Positions 45,430 to 53,799 of a stretch of DNA of 64,000 bases are shown here, piece after piece. Numbering within the stretch: the stretch's first letter is position 1; every line of letters begins with the position of its first letter. The notes beneath the pieces were generated by a model. It searched no databases. It was not told the DNA's origin and saw nothing but the letters and a program-made list of their open reading frames with translations. The position numbers and the translations under genes were made by a program. This stretch comes from an uncultured Succinivibrionaceae bacterium (GTDB lineage: Bacteria > Pseudomonadota > Gammaproteobacteria > Enterobacterales > Succinivibrionaceae), in contig CASEBB010000045.1 of assembly GCA_949286015.1 (NCBI GenBank), forward strand, positions 1-64,000. Reading direction: 5' to 3'.

Positions 45430-46716
45430 ATGCTGGAAAAACTCTTTGGCTTTGACCCAGCCAAACACTCAGTGCGCACTGAGATCTTGGCAGGTCTGAC
45501 CACCTTCTTGACCATGGCCTACATTCTGGCCGTCAATCCAAACATTCTGTCAGCCTCAGGCATGGATAAGGGTGCACTCTTTACCACCACGGCAGTAGCC
45601 TCTGGTGTCACCACCCTGCTCATGGCTCTGTATGCCAAGCTGCCATTTGCCTTAGCCCCAGGCATGGGCTTAAACGCCTTCTTTGCCTTTAGCGTCTGCT
45701 TAACCATGGGCTATAGCTGGCAGTTTGCCTTAACCGCCGTCTTTATCGAGGGTATTATCTTCATCATCCTCACGTTATCGAACTTACGTGAGAAGATCGT
45801 GGATGCGCTGCCTCTTACCTTAAAGTACGCCATCTCCTCTGGTATCGGCTTATTCATCGCCTTTATCGGTCTGCAAAACGCAGGCATCGTGGTGAAAAAC
45901 GACGCCACCATTATCGGCCTTGGCACTATCACCTCCGGCACTGGTCTTTTAGGTGTCATTGGTGTGGTTTTAACCTCGGTGCTGCTTGTCTTAAAGGTGC
46001 GTGGCGCGCTGCTCTTAGGTATCTTAGGCACGACCATTATCGGCATCCCTATGGGTATCACCCACTTTAATGGCATCGTGGGTATGCCACCATCGATTGA
46101 GCCTATCTTTGCCAAGATGCAGTGGACTGACATCTTCACCAAAGACATGGCGGTCATCGTCTTTACCTTCCTCTTTGTGGATATGTTCGACACCATTGGC
46201 ACCTTAGTGGGCGTTTCCACTAAGGCGGGTATGGTCGATAAGAGAGGCCGCATTCCTCACCTCAAAAAGGCCTTCTTAGTCGATGCTATCGGCACCACAG
46301 GTGGTGCGGTTTTAGGTACCTCGACCATTACCACCTTTGTGGAGTCGGCCTCGGGTGTGGGCGAGGGCGGTCGCACGGGCTTAACCTCGTTTACCACGGC
46401 CATTTGCTTCTTAATTGCCCTGTTCTTAGCGCCATTCTTCTTATCGGTGCCAGGTGCTGCTACGGCTCCAGTGCTGATCTTAGTCGGCCTCATGATGATG
46501 AGCCAGGTCAATAAGATCAACTTTGCCGATTACTCGGATGCGATTCCGGCTTTTATCTGCATTCTGATGATGCCAATGGCCTACTCGATCTCTGAGGGTA
46601 TCGTGTTAGGTCTGCTCTCTTACGTCTGCATTAATGTGCTGTCGGGCAAGTTCAATAAGATCACCATTTCCATGGTGGTGTTAGCTCTGATCTTCTGCTT
46701 AAAGTACGTGATGTAG
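45430..46716 (+). CDS. NCS2-family purine permease (AzgA/GhxP-like)
   Basis: Proton symporter for adenine, guanine or hypoxanthine in the inner membrane. 428 residues with 12-14 hydrophobic segments. Signature elements: EILAGLTTFLTMAYILAVNP at the N-terminus, the short half-helix LAPGMGLNAFFAFSV, ISSGIGLFIAFIGLQNAG, and the substrate-site block VFTFLFVDMFDTIGTLVGV, with GTSTITTFVESASGVGEGGRTGL after it. These place it in the AzgA subgroup rather than the uracil/xanthine subgroups. GGTGGGGA precedes the ATG. Single gene with its own promoter and terminator. Confidence 0.94.
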   Translation: MLEKLFGFDPAKHSVRTEILAGLTTFLTMAYILAVNPNILSASGMDKGALFTTTAVASGVTTLLMALYAKLPFALAPGMGLNAFFAFSVCLTMGYSWQFALTAVFIEGIIFIILTLSNLREKIVDALPLTLKYAISSGIGLFIAFIGLQNAGIVVKNDATIIGLGTITSGTGLLGVIGVVLTSVLLVLKVRGALLLGILGTTIIGIPMGITHFNGIVGMPPSIEPIFAKMQWTDIFTKDMAVIVFTFLFVDMFDTIGTLVGVSTKAGMVDKRGRIPHLKKAFLVDAIGTTGGAVLGTSTITTFVESASGVGEGGRTGLTSFTTAICFLIALFLAPFFLSVPGAATAPVLILVGLMMMSQVNKINFADYSDAIPAFICILMMPMAYSISEGIVLGLLSYVCINVLSGKFNKITISMVVLALIFCLKYVM

Positions 46717-46782
46717 TGGCAGTGAGGAGCTGGTAGCGTGCAGAGCAGAGCTCTGTGCTCTACGCTGTGCTCTACGTTGTAC

Positions 46783-46817
46783 AAAAGGGCGTTGTGGGTA
46801 ACTGCAGCGCCCTTTTT
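46783..46817 (+). terminator. Rho-independent terminator of the permease gene
   Basis: AAAAGGGCG and CGCCCTTTTT around a 16-base loop. Confidence 0.8.
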
Positions 46818-46845
46818 GTTGGAAATGTGTGAGCTGGTTTTGGTC

Positions 46846-46985
46846 CCGACCGTGAGGAGGTCTGGGATAATTTTGCTCAAGCTGATAAACACATGGTTTA
46901 TGGGCATGCATCAGACTATCTCGAGGTAACACTTGAGCACAAATTATGGGATTTATAAAATTAGCCTAGACCTCCTCACGGTCGG
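46846..46985. mobile_element. MITE-like element family 2, complete, with 5-bp target duplication
   Basis: 140 bases bounded by perfect 18-bp terminal inverted repeats (CCGACCGTGAGGAGGTCT and its complement) and flanked on both sides by the same 5 bases, TGGTC (46841-46845 and 46986-46990). No coding capacity. A partial copy lies at 32918-33018. These are the hallmarks of a non-autonomous transposon; the mobilising transposase is not in the window as far as I can tell. Confidence 0.85.
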
Positions 46986-47280
46986 TGGTCGCTCTGCCCA
47001 ATCATTAAGCACTGAGCAGAGAGCTGTGGTGCAGGGCAGCTTACGGGCGTAAACTGCAAGGGAACATTACCACCAGAGCTACAGAGCTATCACTGCGGCG
47101 GCCGTTTTGGCAGCATCAGCAGTAGTTGCTGCTGCTCTGCAGAGGCGGCTGCAAGCGCATGATGGTTGGGACTTTCCTTTGGAAAGATTGAGCTAATAAG
47201 TGACGGCTGTAGTGGTGCGTGGTTGCAACGTCCCACCTCGAGATAAAAGGTGTAAGCGAGCCTGCGCCTATCTTGAGTTG

Positions 47281-47308
47281 GGCATGCATGCATGCATGCA
47301 TGCGTGCC
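47281..47308. repeat. GCAT tetranucleotide repeat in a palindrome
   Basis: About five GCAT units inside a near-perfect dyad beginning GGCATGC and ending GCGTGCC. It is intergenic, 126 bases upstream of the HD-domain gene. Confidence 0.8.
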
Positions 47309-47433
47309 CTAAATTGCGTCACTTATTAAGTCAGTCGTTCCTTTCCTCAAATGTGGCGCGGTAGCGCTGCGGGTAATGGTCATGACTGTCCTTAAGCTGT
47401 CCTGAAGAGCAATACCATTGTGAGGAGCAGGCA

Positions 47434-47934
47434 ATGCTGACCACAGCACAGATCCTTGAGAAGATGATCGTTTTCTCCGAGGGCAATATCCACGACATCG
47501 ACCACCTTATCCGCGTCTGGACATACGCCCAGACCATTGGCAAGTTAGAGCACCTTGATGAGCCAACGCAGTACATCGTCGAGGTTGCGGCCATTGTCCA
47601 TGATATTGCCTGCCCTCTGTGCCGCGTAAAGTACGGTAATACCAACGGTAAGCACCAAGAGCAAGAGAGTGAGCCACTGGTGCGACAGTTTTTAGAGGGC
47701 ACAGGCTTAACTCCGGAGCAGATAGAGCGCGTGGTCTATTTGGTAGCTCATCACCACACCCTGACCAATATCCAAGGCATGGACTATCAGGTGCTGATTG
47801 AGGCGGATTACATCGCTAATGCCACAGAAAATGGCTACAGTGAGCAGAACCGTCAGAACTTCAGCGACAAGGTGATGCGCACGGCAAGTGGTAAGCGGCT
47901 GTTAGCTGAGGTCTTTGCCACGCCTGCAGCGTAG
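47434..47934 (+). CDS. HD-domain phosphohydrolase
   Basis: Predicted metal-dependent phosphohydrolase; substrate unknown. 166 residues. HD-superfamily metal ligands appear in order: H in NIHDIDHLIRVW, the HD pair in AAIVHDIACP, H in VAHHHTL and D in LIEADYIANA. This compact single-domain form resembles YedJ-like proteins. GAGGAG lies 8-13 bases before the ATG. Single gene, followed by a bidirectional hairpin shared with the convergent activase gene. Confidence 0.88.
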   Translation: MLTTAQILEKMIVFSEGNIHDIDHLIRVWTYAQTIGKLEHLDEPTQYIVEVAAIVHDIACPLCRVKYGNTNGKHQEQESEPLVRQFLEGTGLTPEQIERVVYLVAHHHTLTNIQGMDYQVLIEADYIANATENGYSEQNRQNFSDKVMRTASGKRLLAEVFATPAA

Positions 47935-48004
47935 AGCTCATAGCGCAAAGGGATCACCTTGAGGTATGGGCTAACGGTGTGTTGCCTTTAACTCCAGAGA
48001 CAAC

Positions 48005-48027
48005 AAAGGCGCCATCAAGGCGCCTTT
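48005..48027. terminator. Bidirectional hairpin between convergent genes
   Basis: A perfect 9-bp stem AAAGGCGCC-ATCAA-GGCGCCTTT; short A/T tracts on both sides can serve either direction. Confidence 0.6.
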
Positions 48028-48066
48028 GAACTTTAAAGTGAGTCAGTAGCCAAGGCTCGGCCTTAC

Positions 48067-51000
48067 CTACATGTTAGAGCTCAGCTCCTCATCATCGTCG
48101 CCACGCTCCGCACTACCATCCGCCCGCGAGAAGTTTTGCTCGTCGTTGTCGGCCTTGGTGTGCAGGTGCGCATACTGCGTGAAAGGATCTGGCTTGCCCT
48201 TGCCATGCACAAAGTTTGGAGTCTCCACCGCCGCTACCGCCGTTGCACCTAAGGTAGTGCGGCTAGCCGCCGCACTACTCACGGCGTGATCCTGTTGCGC
48301 CTGCTGCGCGGCCAGCTGTTGCGCCTGTTGCTGCGCAATCAGGTTGTCCTTAGCCTGCGTAATAAAGAGCTTGATGCGGTTGAGCACATTGGACTGAGCC
48401 GAGCCCGCCTCGTAGTCAATGCTGCAGAGGTTAGCCTGAGCGTAGGTCTCACGCAGTGCGCGCATCACGCCCTTACCCGTGATGTGGTTAGGTAAGCAGG
48501 CAAATGGCTGCACGCAGATGATGTTCTCAATGCGGTGCTCAATAAAGTCCACCATCTCCGCCGTGAGCAGCCAGCCCTCACCAGCTTGCTGACCTAAGCT
48601 CACAAACTTGCTGCCATAACGCATGAGGTCGCTAAAGCAAGGCAGCGGCTCAAACTTGCTGTTCTTCAGCGCCGAGATAATGATGCGGCGCTTGGCCTCA
48701 AAGGAGCGTAAGAGCAGCCACGACACGGTAGCCTTCAGCTTAGAGGTGCCTAAGTGCTGCGCTTGGTAGATGCTGTCGTGTAAGCAGTAGAGCACAAAGG
48801 CCGAGATGTCTCCTAAGACCGGCTCACCACCCTCAGCAATAATGTTCTCTACCAGCTCGCTGTTGGCATCAGGGTGGTACTTGAGCAGAATCTCACCGAC
48901 GATACCCACCTTTGGCCGCAGCTCATGACGCAGTGGGATGCGCGAGAACTCTGAGACCATATCGTGCACGCGGCGCTTAAACTGCTTTGGCTTACTGAGC
49001 ACCTCCTCATTGAGTTCATGATGGTAGTGCTGTACGAGCTTCAGAGCAGTACCTGGCACTTGCTCGTAAGTGTGGCAGTGCAAGTAGAGGCTTTGTAGTA
49101 AGTCACCATAGAGTAAGCTCAGGGTTAAGCGCTTTAAGCCCTTTAAGCCCAGCTTGAGGTGCAGCTTCTCATCTTGCAGGTCAGAGCCCTGTAAGGTCAC
49201 CACCGGAATATCCTGCGCATGCAGGTCATGGAGTGCCCAGTTAAGCAGGGCAGGGTAGTTGGTCGCACGGCATGGGCCGCAGGTTTGCGCTAAGAGCAGC
49301 GCCGAAGTCTGAGGATCAATTTGTCCAGACGCTACCGGCTCTAAGAGCTGACCAATAGCCACAATGGCTGGGTAACAGGCGTCGTTGTTGACGTGCTTGA
49401 GGCCCATCTCAATTGCGTGTGAGGACACCTCATCAAGGAGCTTGACCTTATAGCCTAAGCTCCGTAAGCAGGTCGCCAGAATTGGGAAGTGAATTGGCGC
49501 CATCTGTGGCATGTAGAGGGTACGCTCTTTGAGGGCATCATTGCTCATGGCCTCAGATAGCGTCATGGTGTTATCCGGCTTAGCCGACTGTGGCAGGGAG
49601 CAGCTATTTGCCGCCGTAGAGGTAGCCGGTACCTGTAACTGTCCCTCGACCATGTGTGCTGTAGCAGCACCATTAGAGGAAGCAGCAGCGGTCGTAACCT
49701 GAGCGTGCGCAATCTCCTCATGGGCTAAGGCGGCAGCAGCCAGATTACTTTCACGTACCGGCTCTAAGACGGCGCTTGCCGCTTCGCTACCCGTAGCAGG
49801 GGCGGGCGCTGCAGTAGCGGCATTGGCATCAGCCGTGGCACAGAGGAGCGAGCGCAGACGAATCTTGGCTGCACCTAAGGTGTCACCCTCATCGATCTTG
49901 AGCATGGTGTAGATCTTATGATGGCTCTCTAAGATCTTTTTCACCTGCTCCGAGGTAATAGCGTCAATACCACAGCCAAAGGACACCAGCTGCACCATTT
50001 GGCTATTCTGGTGCTCAATGACGTATTGCGCTGCACGGTAGAGACGGCTGTGGAAAGCCCACTGATTGACCACATCGAGCTTTGGCCCTTGTTGCGTCAG
50101 CATGGCAATGGCGTCTTCAGAGACGATCACCGTACCCATCGAGGCAATTAACGCTGGAATGCCATGATTTAAGAGCGGATCAACGTGGTAAGGGTGACCA
50201 CTTAACACCACCAGCGGTAGCTTCTGCTTTTGCGACAGCTCCACTTGCTCAATGGCCATCATGCACAGGTCATGATGGTATTGGCGCATGGCATCACGCG
50301 CCACCTCAATGGCATTTAAGATCTCCTTTTTCTTGATGCTCGGATCGATCTCTTGGATGGCCTTGATAATGGACTTGTCAGCGCCCAGCAGCAAGTAAGG
50401 GGTGTAGAGCTTCAGCTCAGGATAGAGCGACTGTAAGTTAAGCTTTAAGGCCTCAGGATAGCCACCGACTACAGGGCAGGCAAAGCTGTCATCATTCTCG
50501 GCGAAGTACTTATCCTCTTTTGGCACGCAAGGTAAGAAGATGCGCTCCACCCCTTGCTCAGCTAAGTAGGTGATGTGGCCGTGAGCCAGCTTGGCTGGTA
50601 AGCACAGCGACTGCGACGGGATGCTGGTCTGGCCTAAGGAGGAGATTTCCTTGGTGGAAACAGGGCTTAAGACCACATTAAAGTGCAGCTCATTAAAGAG
50701 CGCATGCCAGAAAGGGTAGTGCTCAAAGATATTGAGCACGCGTGGAATACCAATGGAGCCACGGGTGGCTACAGCCACATCTGCAGGGATTACCAGTTGG
50801 TTACCCAACAGCACCGCTGGAGTGGCAGGCGTCTCAGGTACGGCAGTGCCAACCGCACCAGCAGCACCTGCTGCACCAGTAGCCGCCGGAGCAGCTGCTT
50901 TAGCACTAGCGGCGCTAGCAGCTGTTGCGGGGGTAGTGGCGCTGGCGGCGTTATCTGTGGCAGTGGCGGCGGCAGCCTGCTTTTGTGCCTTGGCGGCACG

Positions 51001-53799
51001 AGCTACCGCAAGAGCGCGTTGCAGACGGGCTTGACGTGCGGCCTCAGCAGCTTCCAGCTCTTGGGTGCTCTGCGCTACAGGATCATCACCGGTGGTGCAG
51101 CTGCGCTCGTACTGCTTCTTCAGCTGCTGCGCTTTGGCGACACTGCTGGCTAGGGCGGCAGCCGAAGCCTGTAATTGCGCCTCCTGCTGCGCCTGCTCCT
51201 GCGCCTCTGCGCTAGCACCTTGCTGCTGTTGCTGCGCCCGCTTGGCAGCTGCTTGCGCTTGCAGCGCAGCACGGCGGCGCTGGACGGCCTCTAAAGCGGC
51301 AGCATGGGCCTTGGCTTGCGCTTGTGCTTGGGCTTCAACCTCAGCTTCAGCTTGTGCGTGCTGAGCCTTAGAGAAGAGAATTGGGCGCTCAAAGAGCAGC
51401 TTAAACTTACGCTCGTAGAAGTTGCCCTGATCGTCCTTAACGCGGCCGGTGTGATTTAATGGGAAGTCACAGCGGTTACCATGAATGTGTTTTTGCCCCG
51501 ATAAGAAGGTATTCATGGTCAGCATGCAGTGGTTGTTACAACCCTTGCAGCGGAAGTCGCGGGTCTTGATTTTACTTAAATCAAAGAGCTCGTCAGGGAA
51601 GGTTAAGGCGTGGACGCGATCTTTGTTGACGCAGCGCTCTTGCGCAATTAAGGCCGAACCAAAGGCGCCCATTAAGCCCGCGATGTTAGGGCGGATAACG
51701 TCACGCCCAATGTTGAGCTCAAAGGCACGTAAGATTGCGTCATTTAAGAAGGTACCGCCTTGTACCACCACGTGCTCACCAAGCTCAGCACTATCGTGAA
51801 TACGCAGCACCTTGTAGAGAGCATTGCGGACAATGGAGAGGCACAGACCAGCAGCAATATCGCCAATAGCGACGTTATCACGCTGCGCTTGCTTCACCTT
51901 GGAGTTCATAAAGACGGTGCAGCGGGTGCCTAAATCACATGGCGCTTGCGCCTCCAGCGCTTGCTTGACAAACTCTGGCAGAGGCAATTGCAGTTGTGCA
52001 GCAAAGGTCTCTAAGAACGAGCCGCAACCAGAGGAGCATGCCTCATTTAACTGAATCGAGGCAATGACACCGTGGTCTACTTTAATGCACTTCATGTCCT
52101 GACCACCGATGTCGATGACATAGGTGACCTCAGGATCAAAGGCCACGGCGGCCTTTTGGTGAGCCAGCGTTTCCACCTCAGAGAACTGCGCATTCAGGGC
52201 AGCCTTAGCTAGCTCCGCACCATAACCGGTGGTGCAGATGGCAGCGATGTAGGCCTCGGGTGGCAGGTTGTGCACCAGCTCTTTAACCTTAGGCATAAGG
52301 TTGCGCAGGGGCTCACCACCGTTGTGGGCATAGAACGAGGCTAAAAGCTCGCGCTGCTCGTTGATTAAGACGAGCTTAATGGTGGTACTGCCAAGGTCGA
52401 TACCTAAGTAGAGCGGGCCGGAGGCAGTAGAGAGATCCTTTTGTACGACAGAGTGCGCGGCATGGCGCTTCACAAAGTCACTGTAGCTCTCAGCACTGCC
52501 GTAGCTGTCGGCACCGGCGTGGGCACCACCGGTGCGCTCATTAAAGGTTAAGGCAATGTCGCTCTGGTCGCTGTCTGGCGTCGCAGTATCATTTGTGGTG
52601 ACATCAACCTCAGCAACGAGGTCTTCAGTGTCCTCAGCGACGTCTAGGGCTTCACTTACAGTGAGGCTGTCATCGTCTTCAGCAGCGTTAGCAACATCAG
52701 CAGAGAAAGCAGAGGCGGAGTCAGAAGCGGTAGCGGAGGTAGCGCTTGCAGTGGTGCTCTTGACTGTAAAGAGAGGGCTTAAGCGCGAGGAGGTGGTGGT
52801 ATTGCGGCAGGACTGCAACGCCTCTAATAAGGCGGCAATAGTAGTGGTAGGCGTAGCGGAGGTAAAAGAGTGACCGTCGTCAGTGGTGAGCCCACTTACG
52901 CTACTTGCCGGTTCTCGAATTGCGGTGCTCTCGCTGGAGGAGTTAGATCGTGAGCGAGCGGGGTGGTGCACGTCTAGACAAGGCGTGGCTTGCAGGTTTT
53001 GCTGTTGCTGCTCTGCTTTTAAGGCAGCACGGGCGGCACCATAGGCAATGGCGTACTGGGTGTCAGTAAACTCTAAGAACTTAGTGCAAGGGCCGCTTAA
53101 CTTATCGATAAAGCTCTGCTTCAGCTCCGTTAAGAACGACAGTGGGCCACCTAAGAAGGAGACGTTACCCACGATCTCACGGCCGCAGGCGAGACCAGAA
53201 ATGGTCTGCTCACAGACGGCTGCAAAGACGGATTTGGCGATGTCGGCCTTGCTGACACCTTGGTTTAAGAGAGCGACTAAGTCGGTTTTGGCAAACACAC
53301 CACAACGCGAGGCGATAGGGTGGATTTGCTGGGCTTTTTTGGCCAGCTCGTTCAGCTCTGGAGTGGTGACGTTAAGCAACGTGGCCATTTGGTCGATAAA
53401 AGCACCCGTACCACCAGCGCAGGCCTCGTTCATACGCAGCTCGACGCCGTTGCTTAAGAAGATGATCTTGCCATCTTCACCGCCTAATTCGATAGCGACG
53501 TCGACGGTCTCAGGGCCGCTCTTTAAGTAAGTGCTGGCCGCGATCACCTCTTGGACAAAAGGTACGTCAAGGCTCTCAGCTAAATTGAGGGCAGCTGAGC
53601 CGGTGAAATTGACCGTAAGCGGGGCGTGAGCGAAATCACTAAGGGCACTGAGTTCTTTGATAAGAACTTCGACCACTGCGCTTTGGTGGCGGACGTAGGA
53701 TTTACGCAGGATATTCGCTTTACTGTCCATGAGGACATATTTGGCGGTAGTCGAGCCTAAATCGACACCAAGGTAATAGTGCTTACTTAGTTCTTTCAT
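48067..53799 (-). CDS. Giant 2-hydroxyacyl-CoA dehydratase activase-like fusion protein
   Basis: 1910 residues. Order: ASKHA ATPase 1 (BadF/BadG/BcrA/BcrD type; YYLGVDLGSTTAKYVLMD near 8, NEACAGGTGAF, CGVFAKTDL); a ~190-residue Ser/Thr/Asp-rich linker (~275-460); ATPase 2 (LYLGIDLGSTTIKLVLIN, NEACSSGCGSF, CDLGTRCTVFMNSK; these Cys can hold the bridging Fe-S cluster of activases); a Cys/His cluster FRCKGCNNHCML; an Ala/Gln-rich stretch (~815-1020); a DUF2229 and dehydratase-like (HgdB) part with LPCVPKEDK, CPVVGGYPE and CGPCRATNYP; and an Ala/Gln tail. Activases pass ATP-driven electrons to dehydratases in anaerobes; fused proteins of this kind are widespread in anaerobes with no settled reaction. 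Relatives are usually ~1400-1500 residues; the excess is low-complexity. No clear ribosome-binding site. Confidence 0.9.
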   Translation of the reverse strand: MKELSKHYYLGVDLGSTTAKYVLMDSKANILRKSYVRHQSAVVEVLIKELSALSDFAHAPLTVNFTGSAALNLAESLDVPFVQEVIAASTYLKSGPETVDVAIELGGEDGKIIFLSNGVELRMNEACAGGTGAFIDQMATLLNVTTPELNELAKKAQQIHPIASRCGVFAKTDLVALLNQGVSKADIAKSVFAAVCEQTISGLACGREIVGNVSFLGGPLSFLTELKQSFIDKLSGPCTKFLEFTDTQYAIAYGAARAALKAEQQQQNLQATPCLDVHHPARSRSNSSSESTAIREPASSVSGLTTDDGHSFTSATPTTTIAALLEALQSCRNTTTSSRLSPLFTVKSTTASATSATASDSASAFSADVANAAEDDDSLTVSEALDVAEDTEDLVAEVDVTTNDTATPDSDQSDIALTFNERTGGAHAGADSYGSAESYSDFVKRHAAHSVVQKDLSTASGPLYLGIDLGSTTIKLVLINEQRELLASFYAHNGGEPLRNLMPKVKELVHNLPPEAYIAAICTTGYGAELAKAALNAQFSEVETLAHQKAAVAFDPEVTYVIDIGGQDMKCIKVDHGVIASIQLNEACSSGCGSFLETFAAQLQLPLPEFVKQALEAQAPCDLGTRCTVFMNSKVKQAQRDNVAIGDIAAGLCLSIVRNALYKVLRIHDSAELGEHVVVQGGTFLNDAILRAFELNIGRDVIRPNIAGLMGAFGSALIAQERCVNKDRVHALTFPDELFDLSKIKTRDFRCKGCNNHCMLTMNTFLSGQKHIHGNRCDFPLNHTGRVKDDQGNFYERKFKLLFERPILFSKAQHAQAEAEVEAQAQAQAKAHAAALEAVQRRRAALQAQAAAKRAQQQQQGASAEAQEQAQQEAQLQASAAALASSVAKAQQLKKQYERSCTTGDDPVAQSTQELEAAEAARQARLQRALAVARAAKAQKQAAAATATDNAASATTPATAASAASAKAAAPAATGAAGAAGAVGTAVPETPATPAVLLGNQLVIPADVAVATRGSIGIPRVLNIFEHYPFWHALFNELHFNVVLSPVSTKEISSLGQTSIPSQSLCLPAKLAHGHITYLAEQGVERIFLPCVPKEDKYFAENDDSFACPVVGGYPEALKLNLQSLYPELKLYTPYLLLGADKSIIKAIQEIDPSIKKKEILNAIEVARDAMRQYHHDLCMMAIEQVELSQKQKLPLVVLSGHPYHVDPLLNHGIPALIASMGTVIVSEDAIAMLTQQGPKLDVVNQWAFHSRLYRAAQYVIEHQNSQMVQLVSFGCGIDAITSEQVKKILESHHKIYTMLKIDEGDTLGAAKIRLRSLLCATADANAATAAPAPATGSEAASAVLEPVRESNLAAAALAHEEIAHAQVTTAAASSNGAATAHMVEGQLQVPATSTAANSCSLPQSAKPDNTMTLSEAMSNDALKERTLYMPQMAPIHFPILATCLRSLGYKVKLLDEVSSHAIEMGLKHVNNDACYPAIVAIGQLLEPVASGQIDPQTSALLLAQTCGPCRATNYPALLNWALHDLHAQDIPVVTLQGSDLQDEKLHLKLGLKGLKRLTLSLLYGDLLQSLYLHCHTYEQVPGTALKLVQHYHHELNEEVLSKPKQFKRRVHDMVSEFSRIPLRHELRPKVGIVGEILLKYHPDANSELVENIIAEGGEPVLGDISAFVLYCLHDSIYQAQHLGTSKLKATVSWLLLRSFEAKRRIIISALKNSKFEPLPCFSDLMRYGSKFVSLGQQAGEGWLLTAEMVDFIEHRIENIICVQPFACLPNHITGKGVMRALRETYAQANLCSIDYEAGSAQSNVLNRIKLFITQAKDNLIAQQQAQQLAAQQAQQDHAVSSAAASRTTLGATAVAAVETPNFVHGKGKPDPFTQYAHLHTKADNDEQNFSRADGSAERGDDDEELSSNM

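Larger units (their letters stand above)
46717..47433. other. Intergenic with terminator, MITE-like element and (GCAT)n run
   Basis: No gene in 717 bases. Contents: terminator (46783-46817), complete family 2 element (46846-46985), a minus-strand copy of a short dispersed motif (47222-47252) and a GCAT tetranucleotide run (47281-47308). Confidence 0.65.

Noticed and set aside
47281-47308. Start of a CRISPR-like repeat
   Set aside because: It is a pure tetranucleotide run without spacers; no repeat-spacer pattern anywhere in the window.
50683-51364. Long plus-strand frames inside the activase gene
   Set aside because: They are shadows of the Ala/Gln-rich repeats; Ser/Cys/Ala-only composition shows the codon-shift effect.
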